Part shown: in pieces, positions 20,858-31,188 of the stretch
How positions within the stretch are numbered: the first letter of the stretch is position 1
How the letters are laid out: every line of letters begins with the position of its first letter
Source: Pyrenochaeta sp. MPI-SDFR-AT-0127
Taxonomy: Eukaryota > Ascomycota > Dothideomycetes > Pleosporales > Cucurbitariaceae
Direction of reading: 5' to 3'
Assembly: GCA_020747015.1 (NCBI GenBank)
Contig: JAGTJM010000018.1
Coordinates: forward strand, 186,001-250,000
DNA length: 64,000 bases
Made by a program: the position numbers and the translations under genes
Notes under the pieces: generated by a model
The model's input: the letters and a program-made list of their open reading frames with translations, nothing else
Database searches by the model: none
Told to the model about the DNA's origin: nothing

Positions 20858-21492
20858 ATATGGCCCGTTTTGTAGATTCTCCACTTCCATGCACGGTCTT
20901 AGTAGCTTCTGTCTCACTCATCTCTATTCATTAATCTTAGTCACAGTACATTATTCATACTGCCAATCTCTCTTAACTCACGCATTTACCTCCACAGTGC
21001 AGTATCACAATCATCTCTATGGGTTTCTTACATACTTCCGTAATACAGTGTTAAGATCATCTCTCCTTTTCAATGCCTTGCCTTGTGGAACATTTGCCTT
21101 TGAAAACCCTTCATTTCATCTTACATCGTTGCAACTAGAATCACCCACCATCCAGGAGACCTTTACCTTGCTTTACTTCTCCAAGCAATATTCATCGTAA
21201 AGGGAATCAAGGACAGCTTTGGCTGACTGATCGTAGGTGAAGGTGAGTGTATTGATCGTGTCTTGATGCACGAGGACGCCCATTCATGCTGAGATTATGG
21301 CTATAGGGTATTACATACGTCACCGATATCATCTTCACTTTTACATCACCTGGCTTCTCGCCTACCACAACACACACGTACAATACCGTCCACTCTCACT
21401 TTTCTATAAGAGAGACATTGACATGTTACTGGGCTATATATTGCAACTTATTGCAACTCAGTTCATTGATTCATACTAGGGCTGCTGTCTAT

Positions 21493-21576
21493 GACAAGGT
21501 AGTGTAGCGGATTCGCACTCCGCTACGGCACCAGTCCCCTCCCGAGCTTGCGTGGGTTCGAATCTCTACCCTGTCA
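21493..21576 (+). tRNA. degraded class II tRNA-like sequence (Leu/Ser type) or tRNA-derived repeat
   Basis: The 84-base stretch has paired ends (GACAAGG with CCCTGTC, one A/C mismatch), an A-box-like TAGTGTAGCGG and a B-box-like GGTTCGAATCT, and the length of a tRNA with a long variable arm. The last part resembles the T arm of a leucine tRNA, but its stem is disrupted (GTGGG against CTCTA) and no clean anticodon stem could be drawn. A pseudogene or SINE-like relic is more likely than a working tRNA. A covariance-model scan would settle it. Confidence 0.35.
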
Positions 21577-22115
21577 ACTTCGGAAAGTCGCATAGGATCC
21601 ATTCCTGACTAGTAAGTCGTTGACCTTTCTTTCCTTTTTGCATTTCTTATGTTTCGGTTGCTCAGTATAGTTATTCCTTGAGAAGGAGTTTTTTTGGTTA
21701 TTGGAGGAATGTGTGCTAGAGGATAGTAAGACAACACATCCAGCATTGAAATAGCTTACATCTTGGTGGAGGAAGATTTTGCAAGTGTTTAGCTTCAGTG
21801 CTCGGGCTGGATGCCTTCAAACAACTTTCAAGCCTTTACCCACTCAGGCACGTAGTCGCCTGAAGGTCCTCCCAGTACTTTTGGCTGAGACTTTGTGTTT
21901 CACGACAAATGTGAAGGTCTTCGGCCGTGACGACGAAGTTTTTGAAAAGACACCGTTTGCCTTCACTGTGGCCCTATACCACCTTCTCGCCCCACCTTCA
22001 CCTCACTTACTTCATGCAGCTCGCATCTTTTTAAAGGCTTCTGTGCCCATTCCAAACTCTCTTTCAAACTTCTATCACCCACAACCGTAACTCGTGCTCG
22101 ATTCAAAGTGCTATC

Positions 22116-23153
22116 ATGTCGCTCACTTACGATCAGCTTGTCCAACTCCACGTTAAGGCTAAGCAGCTTCTTGAGCGCAAGCTTGCTTGTATCCCTGCCC
22201 GCGTCTTCCCTTCTGGCCGTAGGCCAACGATTGCTGATATCTACGAGCGCCCTGAGGCTCTAATCAATTCCACCATACACCAAAATCTGCAACTTCTCTT
22301 TGTGTTCGAGAACTACAACAAATTCGCCATGGCCGGTTTCCGCGCACGTAAGAAAGAACAAGAGTTGATGGTGGGCATGGCAATATACTACTGGAACATG
22401 GACCAACAACACTCCCTTTCTACACATCATAAGGAAGTTCGCTTCAATGTTCTTCTGGCACACATTATGCTCGAGACACCAAACGCACGCGCGAATATGG
22501 ATGACGAACTGCATCGCTTCCTCGACACATTTATTCGCGCATGGCTCGAGTCGGCGGTGCGTCTGGACCACAGCGAATGTCTACACAAAGATTATTGGAT
22601 CGCCAAATGCTGGAAACCAGGCAAATACGATCTAATACGATGGACGAGCCATCCACGCCAACGCATGAGCGCCGCTGTGAAAGCACTGGAGTCGGCGATT
22701 CCCCCACAGCCCTTTAATGTGGAAGAGTTCTGGTCCAAGGCGAGCGCGCAACCTGCATATGCGTATGAAGAGCACGGACGCGCGTGGGCAATGCAATATG
22801 TGATCTATAAAGAGAAGCAGGCCAAAGCTATTGACCGATATGAGCGTGGGCTTGACGCACAAGAATCACTCAAGAGTGGGGACTTCACCTCGGGATTCGG
22901 ACAATTGGGTATGCAGGACGATAGCGTACCTGCATATTTGTCTGAAGAGCTGTTCCGTCAGCCACTTGTTCAAGCGCTGTTGACCGATGTGACTGAGGGT
23001 ATGGGGGTGCAAAATGTAGAGACCAACGTGCCGTGGATGAGCCCTTCCGAGGCCATTGATCTTGTAGAGGGCAAGATTGTGGGATTCGGCATGGATGAGC
23101 TAACTGATAGAATCAAAGGTATGTCATTCTTGGGAGCTGAGACAAATGAGTAG
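22116..23153 (+). CDS. uncharacterised 345-residue fungal protein
   Basis: A single exon from ATG 22116 (MSLTYDQLVQLHVKAKQLLERK). It has no signal peptide or membrane helix. The sequence is mostly helical and charged, with Trp-rich patches (DYWIAKCWKPGKYDLIRW, VEEFWSKAS). The final third contains ETNVPWMSPSEAIDLVEG and ends in GMDELTDRIKGMSFLG, which looks like a short C-terminal motif. No known domain was recognised. Codon use and the length of the uninterrupted frame support a real gene. It lies tail to tail with the first gene of the catabolic cluster, 138 bases away, and probably marks the cluster's left border. Confidence 0.7.
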   Translation: MSLTYDQLVQLHVKAKQLLERKLACIPARVFPSGRRPTIADIYERPEALINSTIHQNLQLLFVFENYNKFAMAGFRARKKEQELMVGMAIYYWNMDQQHSLSTHHKEVRFNVLLAHIMLETPNARANMDDELHRFLDTFIRAWLESAVRLDHSECLHKDYWIAKCWKPGKYDLIRWTSHPRQRMSAAVKALESAIPPQPFNVEEFWSKASAQPAYAYEEHGRAWAMQYVIYKEKQAKAIDRYERGLDAQESLKSGDFTSGFGQLGMQDDSVPAYLSEELFRQPLVQALLTDVTEGMGVQNVETNVPWMSPSEAIDLVEGKIVGFGMDELTDRIKGMSFLGAETNE

Positions 23154-23291
23154 TCGAGGAACGGAGGATCGTGGGTGGCTTCAATAGACTATGAGAAGCT
23201 GTAGTGAGTTTATAGAAGTATTTGAGGGCCTCCAGGCCAACTTGTATCAACAACATAACATCTCTATTTGATCCATTCCTTGAATGATCCA

Positions 23292-24281
23292 TTATAAATG
23301 TGCTGGCCAGAACCGTTCCTTATTTTGCTCCGCCCACTCTTTGTCATGCGCAACAACTACCTCTACATTGACCTTACCCCCACCTTTTTGGACAATATTT
23401 CCTTTCTTCATTAGTCTCGCAATCCTCTTCACTGCCTTCGCTGCTTCGTTTGTATTAGCATGTACACTTCTCATTCCACCTCGACCATCATCATACAGCG
23501 CAATCCCCTTCTCTCCACTCAATATCCGAGGATCGTGACAACAATCGCCGCCTAAATATACCCAATTCTTCGGCCCAGTGCGCCCAAGCAGGTTGACATG
23601 TCCAGTCAAATGACCCGGGGTGTCGATAAGGTAAACTGAGCCATCGCCGTAGAAATCGACGGTAGCAGGAAACCCGGCGAGGGGGAGCCAAGTATGATTT
23701 GTTTGTCTTGAAGAAGCATTTTTGTTGTCTTCGGGGCGAACAGAAGGTAGTTCACGTGTCCTTTCCTCTGGAAGTTCATCGGCGTTGAAGAACTCCGCAG
23801 GATACAACGGACCGCCTCCATTTGCGAGAACATTCATCGTTCCGCTCCCCACCACAAACTCCGCGTTTGCGAAGTCACCTGGTGTACCAACATGATCCCA
23901 GTGTACATGACTTAGTACCACAGTATTCACATCTTTCAATTCCAAGCCACCATTCCGCAGACTTTCACCTGCATCTGGACTCACGACTGTCGGCTGACGT
24001 TGAGCGATGTGATGCTGCTGCGCTTCTCGATAGCCAGAAAAGTCGCGTTTCAGTCCGAGATCGAACACGAGCTTGTCGGTCGTCGACGGATTCTGAGTAG
24101 ATGGGTGCTGAATTAGGAAAGATAGCGATGGCACTGTCGCACGCTTCTCAGGGTCGGCATCGGTGACAAAGAGCTTTTCAGGCAGTGTCAAATGGCCAGC
24201 CTGAAGAGCAGATATGGTGACGTAGGTTTGGCTAGGTGCTGGTGGCGGAAAGGTGACGATGTCTTCGTTTAGTGATGTCAT
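23292..24281 (-). CDS. metallo-beta-lactamase-fold hydrolase (lactonase-like), copy 1
   Basis: Single exon, 329 residues from ATG 24281 (MTSLNEDIVTFPPP). The metal-binding signature HVHWDH lies at residues 125-130 after LKDVNTVVLS. Other expected ligands are visible: the His in GHLTGHVNL, the Asp in YLGGDCCHDPR and the His in VVVAHDKEW. The N-terminal VTISALQAGHLTLPE and TVPSLSFLIQHPS segments match those of quorum-quenching lactonase-like fungal proteins, which open lactone rings with two zinc ions. The same N-terminal pattern recurs in the second copy at 31189. It has no signal peptide, so it probably acts in the cytosol. It is divergent from the alcohol dehydrogenase gene, and their shared promoter holds a GCGGGG palindrome. 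Substrate not deducible. Confidence 0.82.
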   Translation of the reverse strand: MTSLNEDIVTFPPPAPSQTYVTISALQAGHLTLPEKLFVTDADPEKRATVPSLSFLIQHPSTQNPSTTDKLVFDLGLKRDFSGYREAQQHHIAQRQPTVVSPDAGESLRNGGLELKDVNTVVLSHVHWDHVGTPGDFANAEFVVGSGTMNVLANGGGPLYPAEFFNADELPEERTRELPSVRPEDNKNASSRQTNHTWLPLAGFPATVDFYGDGSVYLIDTPGHLTGHVNLLGRTGPKNWVYLGGDCCHDPRILSGEKGIALYDDGRGGMRSVHANTNEAAKAVKRIARLMKKGNIVQKGGGKVNVEVVVAHDKEWAEQNKERFWPAHL

Positions 24282-24594
24282 GATCAAACATCAGGCCTTT
24301 CCGGCAACAATTTGGGCTGCAAACGATTAGTTATAGGACTAGGTTGGGAATGTACTGCTAAATTGATACAATGTGGAGTGTGCAATTAGTTGGGGAAGAG
24401 CTCCAGACTGCACCATCCTTAGGCCCCACCCCATTCTCTGTGTACCCCGCTGCGGGGGTTCATCATTCGAACTATGAAGATCATGGATACCCTTAATATG
24501 GTTCAAGGCAACGCAATTGAGTATTTAACTTCAATTTTTGGCTTCTGGGTTGCCTGTTCCCCACTGCTGAACTCACCACCCTTGTCCTGTCACT
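24282..24594. promoter_or_regulatory. divergent promoter of hydrolase copy 1 and alcohol dehydrogenase
   Basis: 313 bases between two divergent start codons. It contains the GCGGGG palindrome listed separately plus further CCCC clusters (24424-24432). A pyrimidine-rich stretch precedes the dehydrogenase ATG. Confidence 0.55.
24444..24459. promoter_or_regulatory. palindromic GCGGGG pair, candidate C2H2/CreA binding site
   Basis: The sequence reads ACCCCGC, T, GCGGGGGT: two inverted GCGGGG cores separated by one base. GCGGGG fits the CreA/Mig1 consensus SYGGRG. The zinc fingers of the cluster regulator carry the same type of contact residues, so it is an alternative ligand. Binding is inferred. 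Confidence 0.5.
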
Positions 24595-25746
24595 ATGATG
24601 GCATACGATCTACCAAGCTATATGCAGGCGCAACTTCTCGAAGCATATAAGACACCCTATAAATTGAGATCTATACCCCTTCCTACACCTTCATCATCGC
24701 ACGATGTCCTCATCAAAATAGACGCAGCGTCGTACTGTCACACCGATTTTGTCTTGGCTGAGGGACAGATGTCGGGACTACCTAAGAAATTTCCACACAT
24801 CGGAAGCCATGAATTTGCTGGGACTGTATTATCCCATTCCGAATCGCCTAGTGAGGAAGCGAAAGCATTAAGACTTGGCCAGCGAGTGGGTGTGCCGGGC
24901 CGAGCGTTTCATTCTTGCGGAAAATGCTTTGAATGCAAGCATGACCGATCGAAAGATCTGATCGCGGAGGACGATGGAGGCTACTCAGTACATTGCGTGA
25001 ACGCTGAAAACAACGGGCTGAGCAGGCATGGCGGGTTCGCAGAGTATGCTGTTATTGACGCACGACAAGTAGCTCCCATACCAGACTTGTTGACTGCGGT
25101 TGAGACAGCGCCACTAATGTGTGCTGGCGTTACGATATATGCGGCACTGAAACGATGCAGGCTTGAACCTGGAGCCAGAGTAGGTATTCTCGGGGCTGGC
25201 GGTGGACTTGGGCATCTAGGATTGCAGTATGGCGTGCACATGGGGTACAAAGTTTTAGGCGTCGAAGCAGCAGATATACCTTTCGCAGTAGCGAAAGATG
25301 TCGCCCAGCGTTTGGATCCACAGCCATATGTTGTTGACGCAAGAACCGAAGACGCTTCTGCCGTAGTTCAATATTTCGGTACGGAGGATGGAAAAATGCA
25401 TCTGGGTGAGATGGGCCTCGACGCAGTCATTATCCTCCCTGAGAGTCAAGCAGCCTTCGACTATGGCATGGCGCTGCTGAAGACACATGGACTATGCGTG
25501 GTGGTATCTTTTCCAGAAAACGGCTTCCATATTTCGGCTCAGGACGTAGTCTTCCGAGATATCAAGATCATTGGCAGCCTGGTAGGAAGCAACAAGGTGC
25601 TACGCGAAATGTTGGAATTCTCTGCCGAGCACAACATTCGTGCAATATCGAAAGCCTATCCTCTTCGAAAGTTAAATGAACTAGTTGAAGAGTATCACAA
25701 AGGCGGTGGAGGAAAGCTGGTTGTTGACATGTCTCTTCAAGAATAG
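24595..25746 (+). CDS. zinc-dependent alcohol dehydrogenase (MDR family)
   Basis: Single exon, 383 residues; two adjacent ATGs at 24595 and 24598. The medium-chain dehydrogenase plan is complete: the catalytic zinc Cys-His in SYCHTDF, the second catalytic-site motif IGSHEFAGTVL (usually GHE, here SHE), structural-zinc cysteines in HSCGKCFECK with one more at VHCVNA, and the Rossmann motif GILGAGGGLGHLGLQYG. The fungal/bacterial Adh1-like call is firm at family level. The structural-zinc loop carries an insertion (SKDLIAEDDGGYSVH) compared with classical Adh1. The product likely oxidises a hydroxy compound or reduces an aldehyde in the pathway encoded by the neighbours. It ends 74 bases from the stop of the regulator gene (convergent). 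Confidence 0.88.
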   Translation: MMAYDLPSYMQAQLLEAYKTPYKLRSIPLPTPSSSHDVLIKIDAASYCHTDFVLAEGQMSGLPKKFPHIGSHEFAGTVLSHSESPSEEAKALRLGQRVGVPGRAFHSCGKCFECKHDRSKDLIAEDDGGYSVHCVNAENNGLSRHGGFAEYAVIDARQVAPIPDLLTAVETAPLMCAGVTIYAALKRCRLEPGARVGILGAGGGLGHLGLQYGVHMGYKVLGVEAADIPFAVAKDVAQRLDPQPYVVDARTEDASAVVQYFGTEDGKMHLGEMGLDAVIILPESQAAFDYGMALLKTHGLCVVVSFPENGFHISAQDVVFRDIKIIGSLVGSNKVLREMLEFSAEHNIRAISKAYPLRKLNELVEEYHKGGGGKLVVDMSLQE

Positions 25747-25819
25747 TCAAACTTCTGATTGCACGTAGGAGGTCTGCTGTATGATACCTTGCGACGAGAA
25801 GCAGCCTTCTGGCAGATCT

Positions 25820-28493
25820 TTAATCGGATTGCAACATGTTGGCATACAAGTTAAGCGCACTTCCAATAACATCAACGATCGCCCAGGTTTGTGAACCTTT
25901 GAAGATCATGGCCCACACTCTCAGAACACCTGCGCTGAGGTGTTTGGTGTAACTTGGCGATGTAGCTGGGATCTCTGGCGGAACAGCAAATTCAGTCTCA
26001 TCCAACATGCTCTTGACGATTGCCACGATCCTGTTCTCATCTTCCGTAATCGGCGGATCTGGATTTGGTACAGAGATTGCTTCCAGCCATTTGCTCATGA
26101 GGTATGCACACTCCAGTGTACAGAGCGAATGCTGGATCGACCAAATGAACGAATGCGTCTTTGCGACCAGGCGGTAGCCAATCTTTATTGGAATAGAGAG
26201 CGCATGAGCTGAATGCAGGACAGCCCTGCTGATCTTTGGAGAACGTTTGATGGCTGGACCTGCACGCAATGCATCTGCTATCAGCACAGGATCCCGAGTT
26301 TCCAAGGCTCTACCAGCTATGTCGACATAGAGCCGAATGTAAGCTAGGCGGAGTAGCGCAGTTGAATTAAAAGCTACCGGGCCGTCCGGGCTGATGGGAT
26401 CCAGCGAGGACTCAGGATTTTGACGCCATCCAGTTTGCCAGTTACGCAAAGCAACCTCCAATGCGGAGACGTCCTCAACGCTCAAATCACCGGGTCCGTC
26501 AAAGCGACAGCGAGCGACTTGGCGGAGGAAGAAGATGTGTTGTATTAGAGCGTGGATAAGAGCGTAATTACCGGACGATGAGTTACATTCGGTGACATCG
26601 CGGCCATTCTTGGAAAAAAGTCGTTTCAGTGCGTCCTGAAATAAGACCTCCGTAGTTTTCTTCTTTCTTGCTTCTCTCCATGATGCTTCAGTAGGAGCCT
26701 TGAACTCAGCTGCACGGCAGGGAAGCGCCAATTGAATTTCTGATGTTAACAGAAATGGTGGAATGTTGTACACTATGCAATGCAGATTGGAAAACCCATA
26801 GACGATGAATTTGGTCCTCTTGATGGTTTCTCGTCGTATCCAGTTTTCCCAGGAGATATCTTCGCGTAGCGGATCATCCTTCAATCCATCATCTCTAATC
26901 AAGGTTGCGATAATGCTCTGAATAGCTAATGCTTCTCGCAAAATCTCTTTGTGTTTAGCCCATGTGCACAGTGCCATGAGGAGTAATAAAGCCTGTGCCG
27001 TTTGCATAAGATCTTCTCCAACCATGGAAATCTCTTCGTCGGACGGCAGGCCAAGATGTCCAGATAGAGAAACACTACGCTGTGGGCTTGGTGCTGTTGA
27101 CGCGCGGCTACGATCTTGTGGCGATGCGAGATCTACATCTGAGTGACGTTGAAGCTCGACAAGACGAGCGTCCCTTCTTCTGATACGATGTGTTGCGATT
27201 GTTCTACTTACGTGGAACAGCTCGACCCCTTTCTCTCCTTCAAATGTGTATTGCGCACCGACAGCGGCCAGTGCTAGAATAAGCTCAATAGAGCATGTCT
27301 GCACAGACATGCTAGGTATGTGGAGGAAGGGCATATGCTCATGGAAGCCATTGATATATGCTGCGATATATCTGCATAAAGCCAACCGCGTGGGTAGCTT
27401 GAAGTCGCTCGGTATGACAGAGGAAAACTCACTGAGCATTTGCGAGATAGTTTGGCGGTCATCATGAGAGATGTCAGCGATCGATCTTCTTCGAGGTGCT
27501 TCTTGGCCTGAGTCCTCCGGTTGTAGCGAAGGAAATCGAGATCCGAAGCGCGAAAGAGAGTGCGGTTCCTCTACATGGTTTGGCCTCCAGTCTGGAACAG
27601 ATGTTGTCACAGTGTATGCTCCAGGTAGGAGGTCTTGGCCATAATCGAACGACTCTGGCGAGAAGAAAGGCATGGGCTGTTCGGTGTTGATCAGAGACGC
27701 GAAATGATAAGAGTTTAAGGGCTCATTATCAAGAAAAGATGCCAGACTATCTAGTGACTCTTCCATAGTAGGGCCTTGATACGGTATCGAGACATTTGTG
27801 GGTATGGGCACTTGGGATTCCTCTACAGTTTTAGAAATTGTCCCAGCCTGCGAAGATACTGGAGTGGGCATCCCAGCAGGGTGCAGCGATGAGTCCGGTA
27901 TGGCACCTTGAAGTGCCTGGTACTCTGCAGCCATGGACAGCGCTGTCAAAGAATAGTTACTATGGCCAAAGCTAATAGAGTCAAGCGATATTGAAGGCTG
28001 ATGCTGCAAGGACCGCAGCTCTGACACCGCAGGTGGTGACATCATGGCAGGAAGCTCTGGAACAGTGTGTCCGGCATCGACGCTATTTCTCATGCGCTTC
28101 TGGGGTCGGGCGTTGGCTTCAGTGTGAGCATCGTCTGAAGCGAGTCGCTGATGTGGCTGTTGATTGTTTTGTTCTTTACGATGCGTCAATCGTTCATGCC
28201 GGACAAGCAGATCGCTTCCATCATAAGCGTAATACAAAATTTTGCCATTGGAGGTTCATACCTGCGAGTAAAGGAATAGTTGCATTCTGCGCAACGGAAG
28301 GGCTTGACACCGCTGTCTACACCCTGGTAAGAAGCAGTGTGCAGTACTTGTCAATAGACTTACGAATGCGCTCATGCCGCTGTAAATGCTCAAGTCTTGC
28401 AAAGAGTCTTTGACAATGGGGACATTGGAATCGCTTCTCCTTCTTTGCCGACTGCGCCTGGGACAGCTGCTCCCCACTAGTGGCCGCTTCCAT
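25820..28493 (-). CDS. cluster regulator: C2H2 zinc-finger and fungal_trans domain transcription factor
   Basis: Three exons on the minus strand (28364-28493, 28262-28316, 25820-28214), introns of 47 and 47 nt, 859 residues. Splicing builds two classical fingers: CPHC..H..H at residues 24, 27, 40, 44 and CAEC..H..H at 53, 56, 69, 74. Contact helices are RLEHLQR and RSDLLVR, close to Mig1/CreA (RLEHQTR, RSDELTR), which read GGGG cores. After a long low-complexity linker comes a fungal_trans middle homology region (from about residue 320: LPTRLALCRYIAAYINGFH, HMPFLHIPSM, ALAAVGAQY). ATG 28493 is the first ATG before the fingers. It sits inside the catabolic cluster and is its likely pathway regulator. 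A GCGGGG lies about 200 bases upstream of its own start, allowing autoregulation. Confidence 0.88.
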
Positions 28494-28950
28494 GTGAACG
28501 GAGGCGCGTCTCACATGCGAACGCGAGGCCACGACCACGCTTGATCTGATAACGTGGCTTGTAGCAGCCTCAAGGCACTGCAGAGAGACCCTAGAGGCTA
28601 TCGGATGGCATAGTCCTGCAGTCGGAGACCACAAATGTGAGAATGTGGGGAAACGGATGAGCTGCAGAGTTGAGACGGGTTCCCAATGCGGGGTGATGGA
28701 AGCATGGATGCCACCAACCAATCGCTTGCTTGGCACATGTGTATTTTCCGTTCACGCGTCATATTGGAAACGTCGAACAGGCAAGGTGAAGTGTAATACG
28801 ATATATTGTTATGGCTCAGCATCGACATTGTTCGTGTTGGGCCTCGCTAACACACTTCACAAGCGTGTTCCTTGAGACCTGCCAGCATGACGCGCTTGGC
28901 GCTCTGGCCTTCCTTCACCACTACATATTTAGGCTGACAGCGTAGGTATC
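28494..28950. promoter_or_regulatory. promoter region of the cluster regulator
   Basis: 457 bases between the regulator start and the stop of the decarboxylase-like gene (both minus strand). It contains GCGGGG at 28688-28693. No other gene was seen; the open frame that extends the regulator upstream begins at GTG. Confidence 0.45.
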
Positions 28951-29403
28951 CTATGCCTTGTCGCTCCTGTTTCCTAGCTCTCGAGGCATCTCTCCTTTTT
29001 CCGCCATATCGTTCAACACTTTTTCGGCTGTCTTCATTGCATCGACTCCAGCTGGAACACCGCAATACGTGGTCGCGTGAATGATGGCCTCGCGAATCTC
29101 GAGCTCAGACAGTCCATTGTTCCTCGCACCGCGTATGTGAACAGCAAGCTCAGGTGCGCGATTGAGGGCCATGAGCATGCCAATGTTGATTAAACTACGC
29201 TGTTGTTTGGAAAGGCCTGGCCTCGTCCAAGCGTAGCCCCAGCACCACTCTGTTACGAGCTCCTGTCCAGCACGCGAGAACTCTGTCGAGCCATTCTCCA
29301 GCGCTCGGTTGACATACTCATCTCCCACAACGCTCCTTCTCATTTTCAGTCCTTCTTCAAATAGCTGCTTGTGGAGGTCATCGTATTTCGGGTCGGAGGA
29401 CAT
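28951..29403 (-). CDS. carboxymuconolactone decarboxylase family protein, single domain
   Basis: Single exon, 150 residues from ATG 29403 (MSSDPKYDDLHKQLFEEG). The family pattern is clear: ETMs such as RSVVGDEYVNRAL, then YAWTRPGLSKQQRSLINIG, ALNRAPELAVHIRGARNNGLSELEIREAIIHATTYCGVPAGVDA. In bacteria and some fungi such proteins decarboxylate gamma-carboxymuconolactone in the 3-oxoadipate route; others are AhpD-like reductases, but the AhpD CxxC pair is absent here. The frame runs on to another ATG at 29499 that would add 32 residues; the downstream ATG fits the family start better. It is on the same strand as, and 334 bases downstream of, the first hydroxyacid dehydrogenase. Confidence 0.85.
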   Translation of the reverse strand: MSSDPKYDDLHKQLFEEGLKMRRSVVGDEYVNRALENGSTEFSRAGQELVTEWCWGYAWTRPGLSKQQRSLINIGMLMALNRAPELAVHIRGARNNGLSELEIREAIIHATTYCGVPAGVDAMKTAEKVLNDMAEKGEMPRELGNRSDKA

Positions 29404-29737
29404 GCTGGACGTTGGTTTGGTAGCCGTAAGGTGTGAGTTACAGATGCTAAGAAAGGCTCGAAATGAGATGGGATGATGGTGGGATATAGATATCCACATT
29501 CAATTCAACACGCAATGTCGTACCATAACGACCTTGACGGTGATCGACACTCCATCAGCAAAGTGGCCGGAATCGGTCGTTACCCCAAACTTCCCCAACT
29601 TCTCCAACCAACGCACAGTTACATCGTCATCCCAACCAAACAATGAAAACAAGTAGAATAACCCAGAATGAGGGAGAATACTAAAAATAGGGATGCCACA
29701 GGAGACGCAACGTGGAACCAAACGGTCAAGAAAATAC
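29404..29737. other. intergenic region inside the cluster
   Basis: 334 bases between two minus-strand genes; should hold the promoter of the decarboxylase-like gene. A GATATAGATATCC stretch near 29483 may be a TATA element. No GCGGGG site is seen here. Confidence 0.4.
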
Positions 29738-30749
29738 TCAGATTGAATTGCTCCAGTCCTCATCCCCGCCCAGGTAGCGATAAACTACACGAGAATCTAG
29801 ATCTCGACACCGCGGGTCATTTGCAGCACCATCATACGTTGCAAGGCCGACCTCGCCCAAAACGTTTCTCGAGCCTACACGCTTCGCCATGTCCACGGCC
29901 AGCCCAAAGTCCTTGCGCATCAGTTGCACTTTAAATCCTTGCTTCCACCCGCCAGATGACGGTGCTTCCGGATACACATGAGGAACAGGACAGAATTTGT
30001 CGCAAATTGTGTTCTGTGCGGTACCTGCCGCGTACACCTTCGCAAGCGTACGAGGGTCCAGTCCAGATCGCATACCCATATCGAAAGCCTCGGAGCAAGC
30101 TATCGCGATTATGCCTGACAGATAGTTGTTCGATAACTTCGCGGCTAGGCCAAGTGAAGGTCCACCACAAGGTATTACCTGTTTGCCCATGAGCCCCATA
30201 AGATACTTGAGACGCTCCATATTCGAATCCGACTCCGCACATCCTAGGAAAATTGCAATAGTGCCTTTGATCGCGCCGACTACGCCTCCGCTGACTGGCG
30301 AGTCATAGAATGATGCCGAAGGGAAGTTCTGCACAATGTGATCCTTGACTGCAAGACTCGTCGCTGTATCTATCGTCGAGCAATCTATGAGAAGCTTATT
30401 CGAGATATCGGTACTGCATACGCCGTTCTTTGGGTCCAGATAGACGGAGCGAACATGTGAGCCCTCCGGCACCATCGTTACTATGGTGTCCTATCTCGAC
30501 GGTCAGTTCTTTTCACGAGCTCACAATTCTGGTACATACCACATGCTGTGCAACATCTTTTGCACTTTCACCCTTCCGAACTCTTTCAGGGAACTGCGCG
30601 CAGACATCGTCCACTACTTGTTCCACCACGTCGTGTACCCAAATGCGCGATTTTGGCGGCAACTTGTTCGCAAGATGCTCTAGCATTGGTCTGCCCATAG
30701 CACCCAAGCCTATGAAGCCCAGTGTGTCGAAATTGAATGATTCAGCCAT
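29738..30749 (-). CDS. beta-hydroxyacid dehydrogenase (3-hydroxyisobutyrate dehydrogenase family), copy 1
   Basis: Two exons (30540-30749 and 29738-30490) with a 49-nt intron give 320 residues. The Rossmann motif GFIGLGAMGRPM is at residues 11-22. The substrate loop DSPVSGGVVGAIKGT and the catalytic-lysine helix AAKLSNNYLSG follow, as in 3-hydroxyisobutyrate, tartronate-semialdehyde and related reductases that use NAD(P). The C-terminal all-helical domain (KVYAAGTAQNTICDKF, GFKVQLMRKDFGLAVDMA) is also of this family. Substrate specificity cannot be read from the sequence. It is divergent from hydrolase copy 2. A paralogue lies 3 kb away in the same cluster. Confidence 0.87.
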
Positions 30750-31188
30750 GTTGTGGCTTGCACACTGGGTGTGGGGTTACGCAAGGAATGGGACAAGATA
30801 TAAGTGAGCGTGGATATCGAACCTCAATTGAAGCCCCAATCTGACGTTTTTGACGGAGGCCTTAATTTGGTACAGCTAATAGAGATCAGATTGAATAGTT
30901 GTACAAACCAATTCGAGTTGCGTCTATCATTAGTGGAGCCGCGGATGGTGAGGTGGGGTAAGGAATTCCCCAACGTCTTCGCAAACATCTTTTACCTAAG
31001 GTATTGGCCTACCCCAAAACGTTAGCGCTGGCTTTCATGAGAGTGCAGAACCCTACATTGCGTTCATCGAAACTACCCAGGGGATCATCCATATGTATTG
31101 GCTTTTTGGCATCTTTCCCACGGCTATGCAGTATTTCATGTACTTTGGTGGGCATTCGCTGTTATCTTAACTCCTCGCTACGCCCTTT
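30750..31188. promoter_or_regulatory. divergent promoter of dehydrogenase copy 1 and hydrolase copy 2
   Basis: 439 bases between divergent starts. It carries GTGGGG near 30770 and near 30953, both fitting the loose CreA consensus SYGGRG, but no GCGGGG. No gene seen. Confidence 0.45.

Larger units (their letters stand above)
20490..22115. other. long intergenic region with microsatellite and tRNA-like sequence
   Basis: About 1.6 kb after the UBE2O-like gene. It contains a CT microsatellite and a tRNA-like sequence, listed separately. The last 300 bases before the next gene are pyrimidine-rich and likely its promoter and leader. The open frames over the microsatellite are artefacts of the repeat. 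Confidence 0.45.

Noticed and set aside
20641..21200. Long Ser/Leu- and Arg/Glu-rich frames
   Set aside because: They are created by the CT microsatellite.
28494..28736. N-terminal extension of the cluster regulator
   Set aside because: The frame is open but begins at GTG and has no conserved residues; ATG 28493 is the first usable start.
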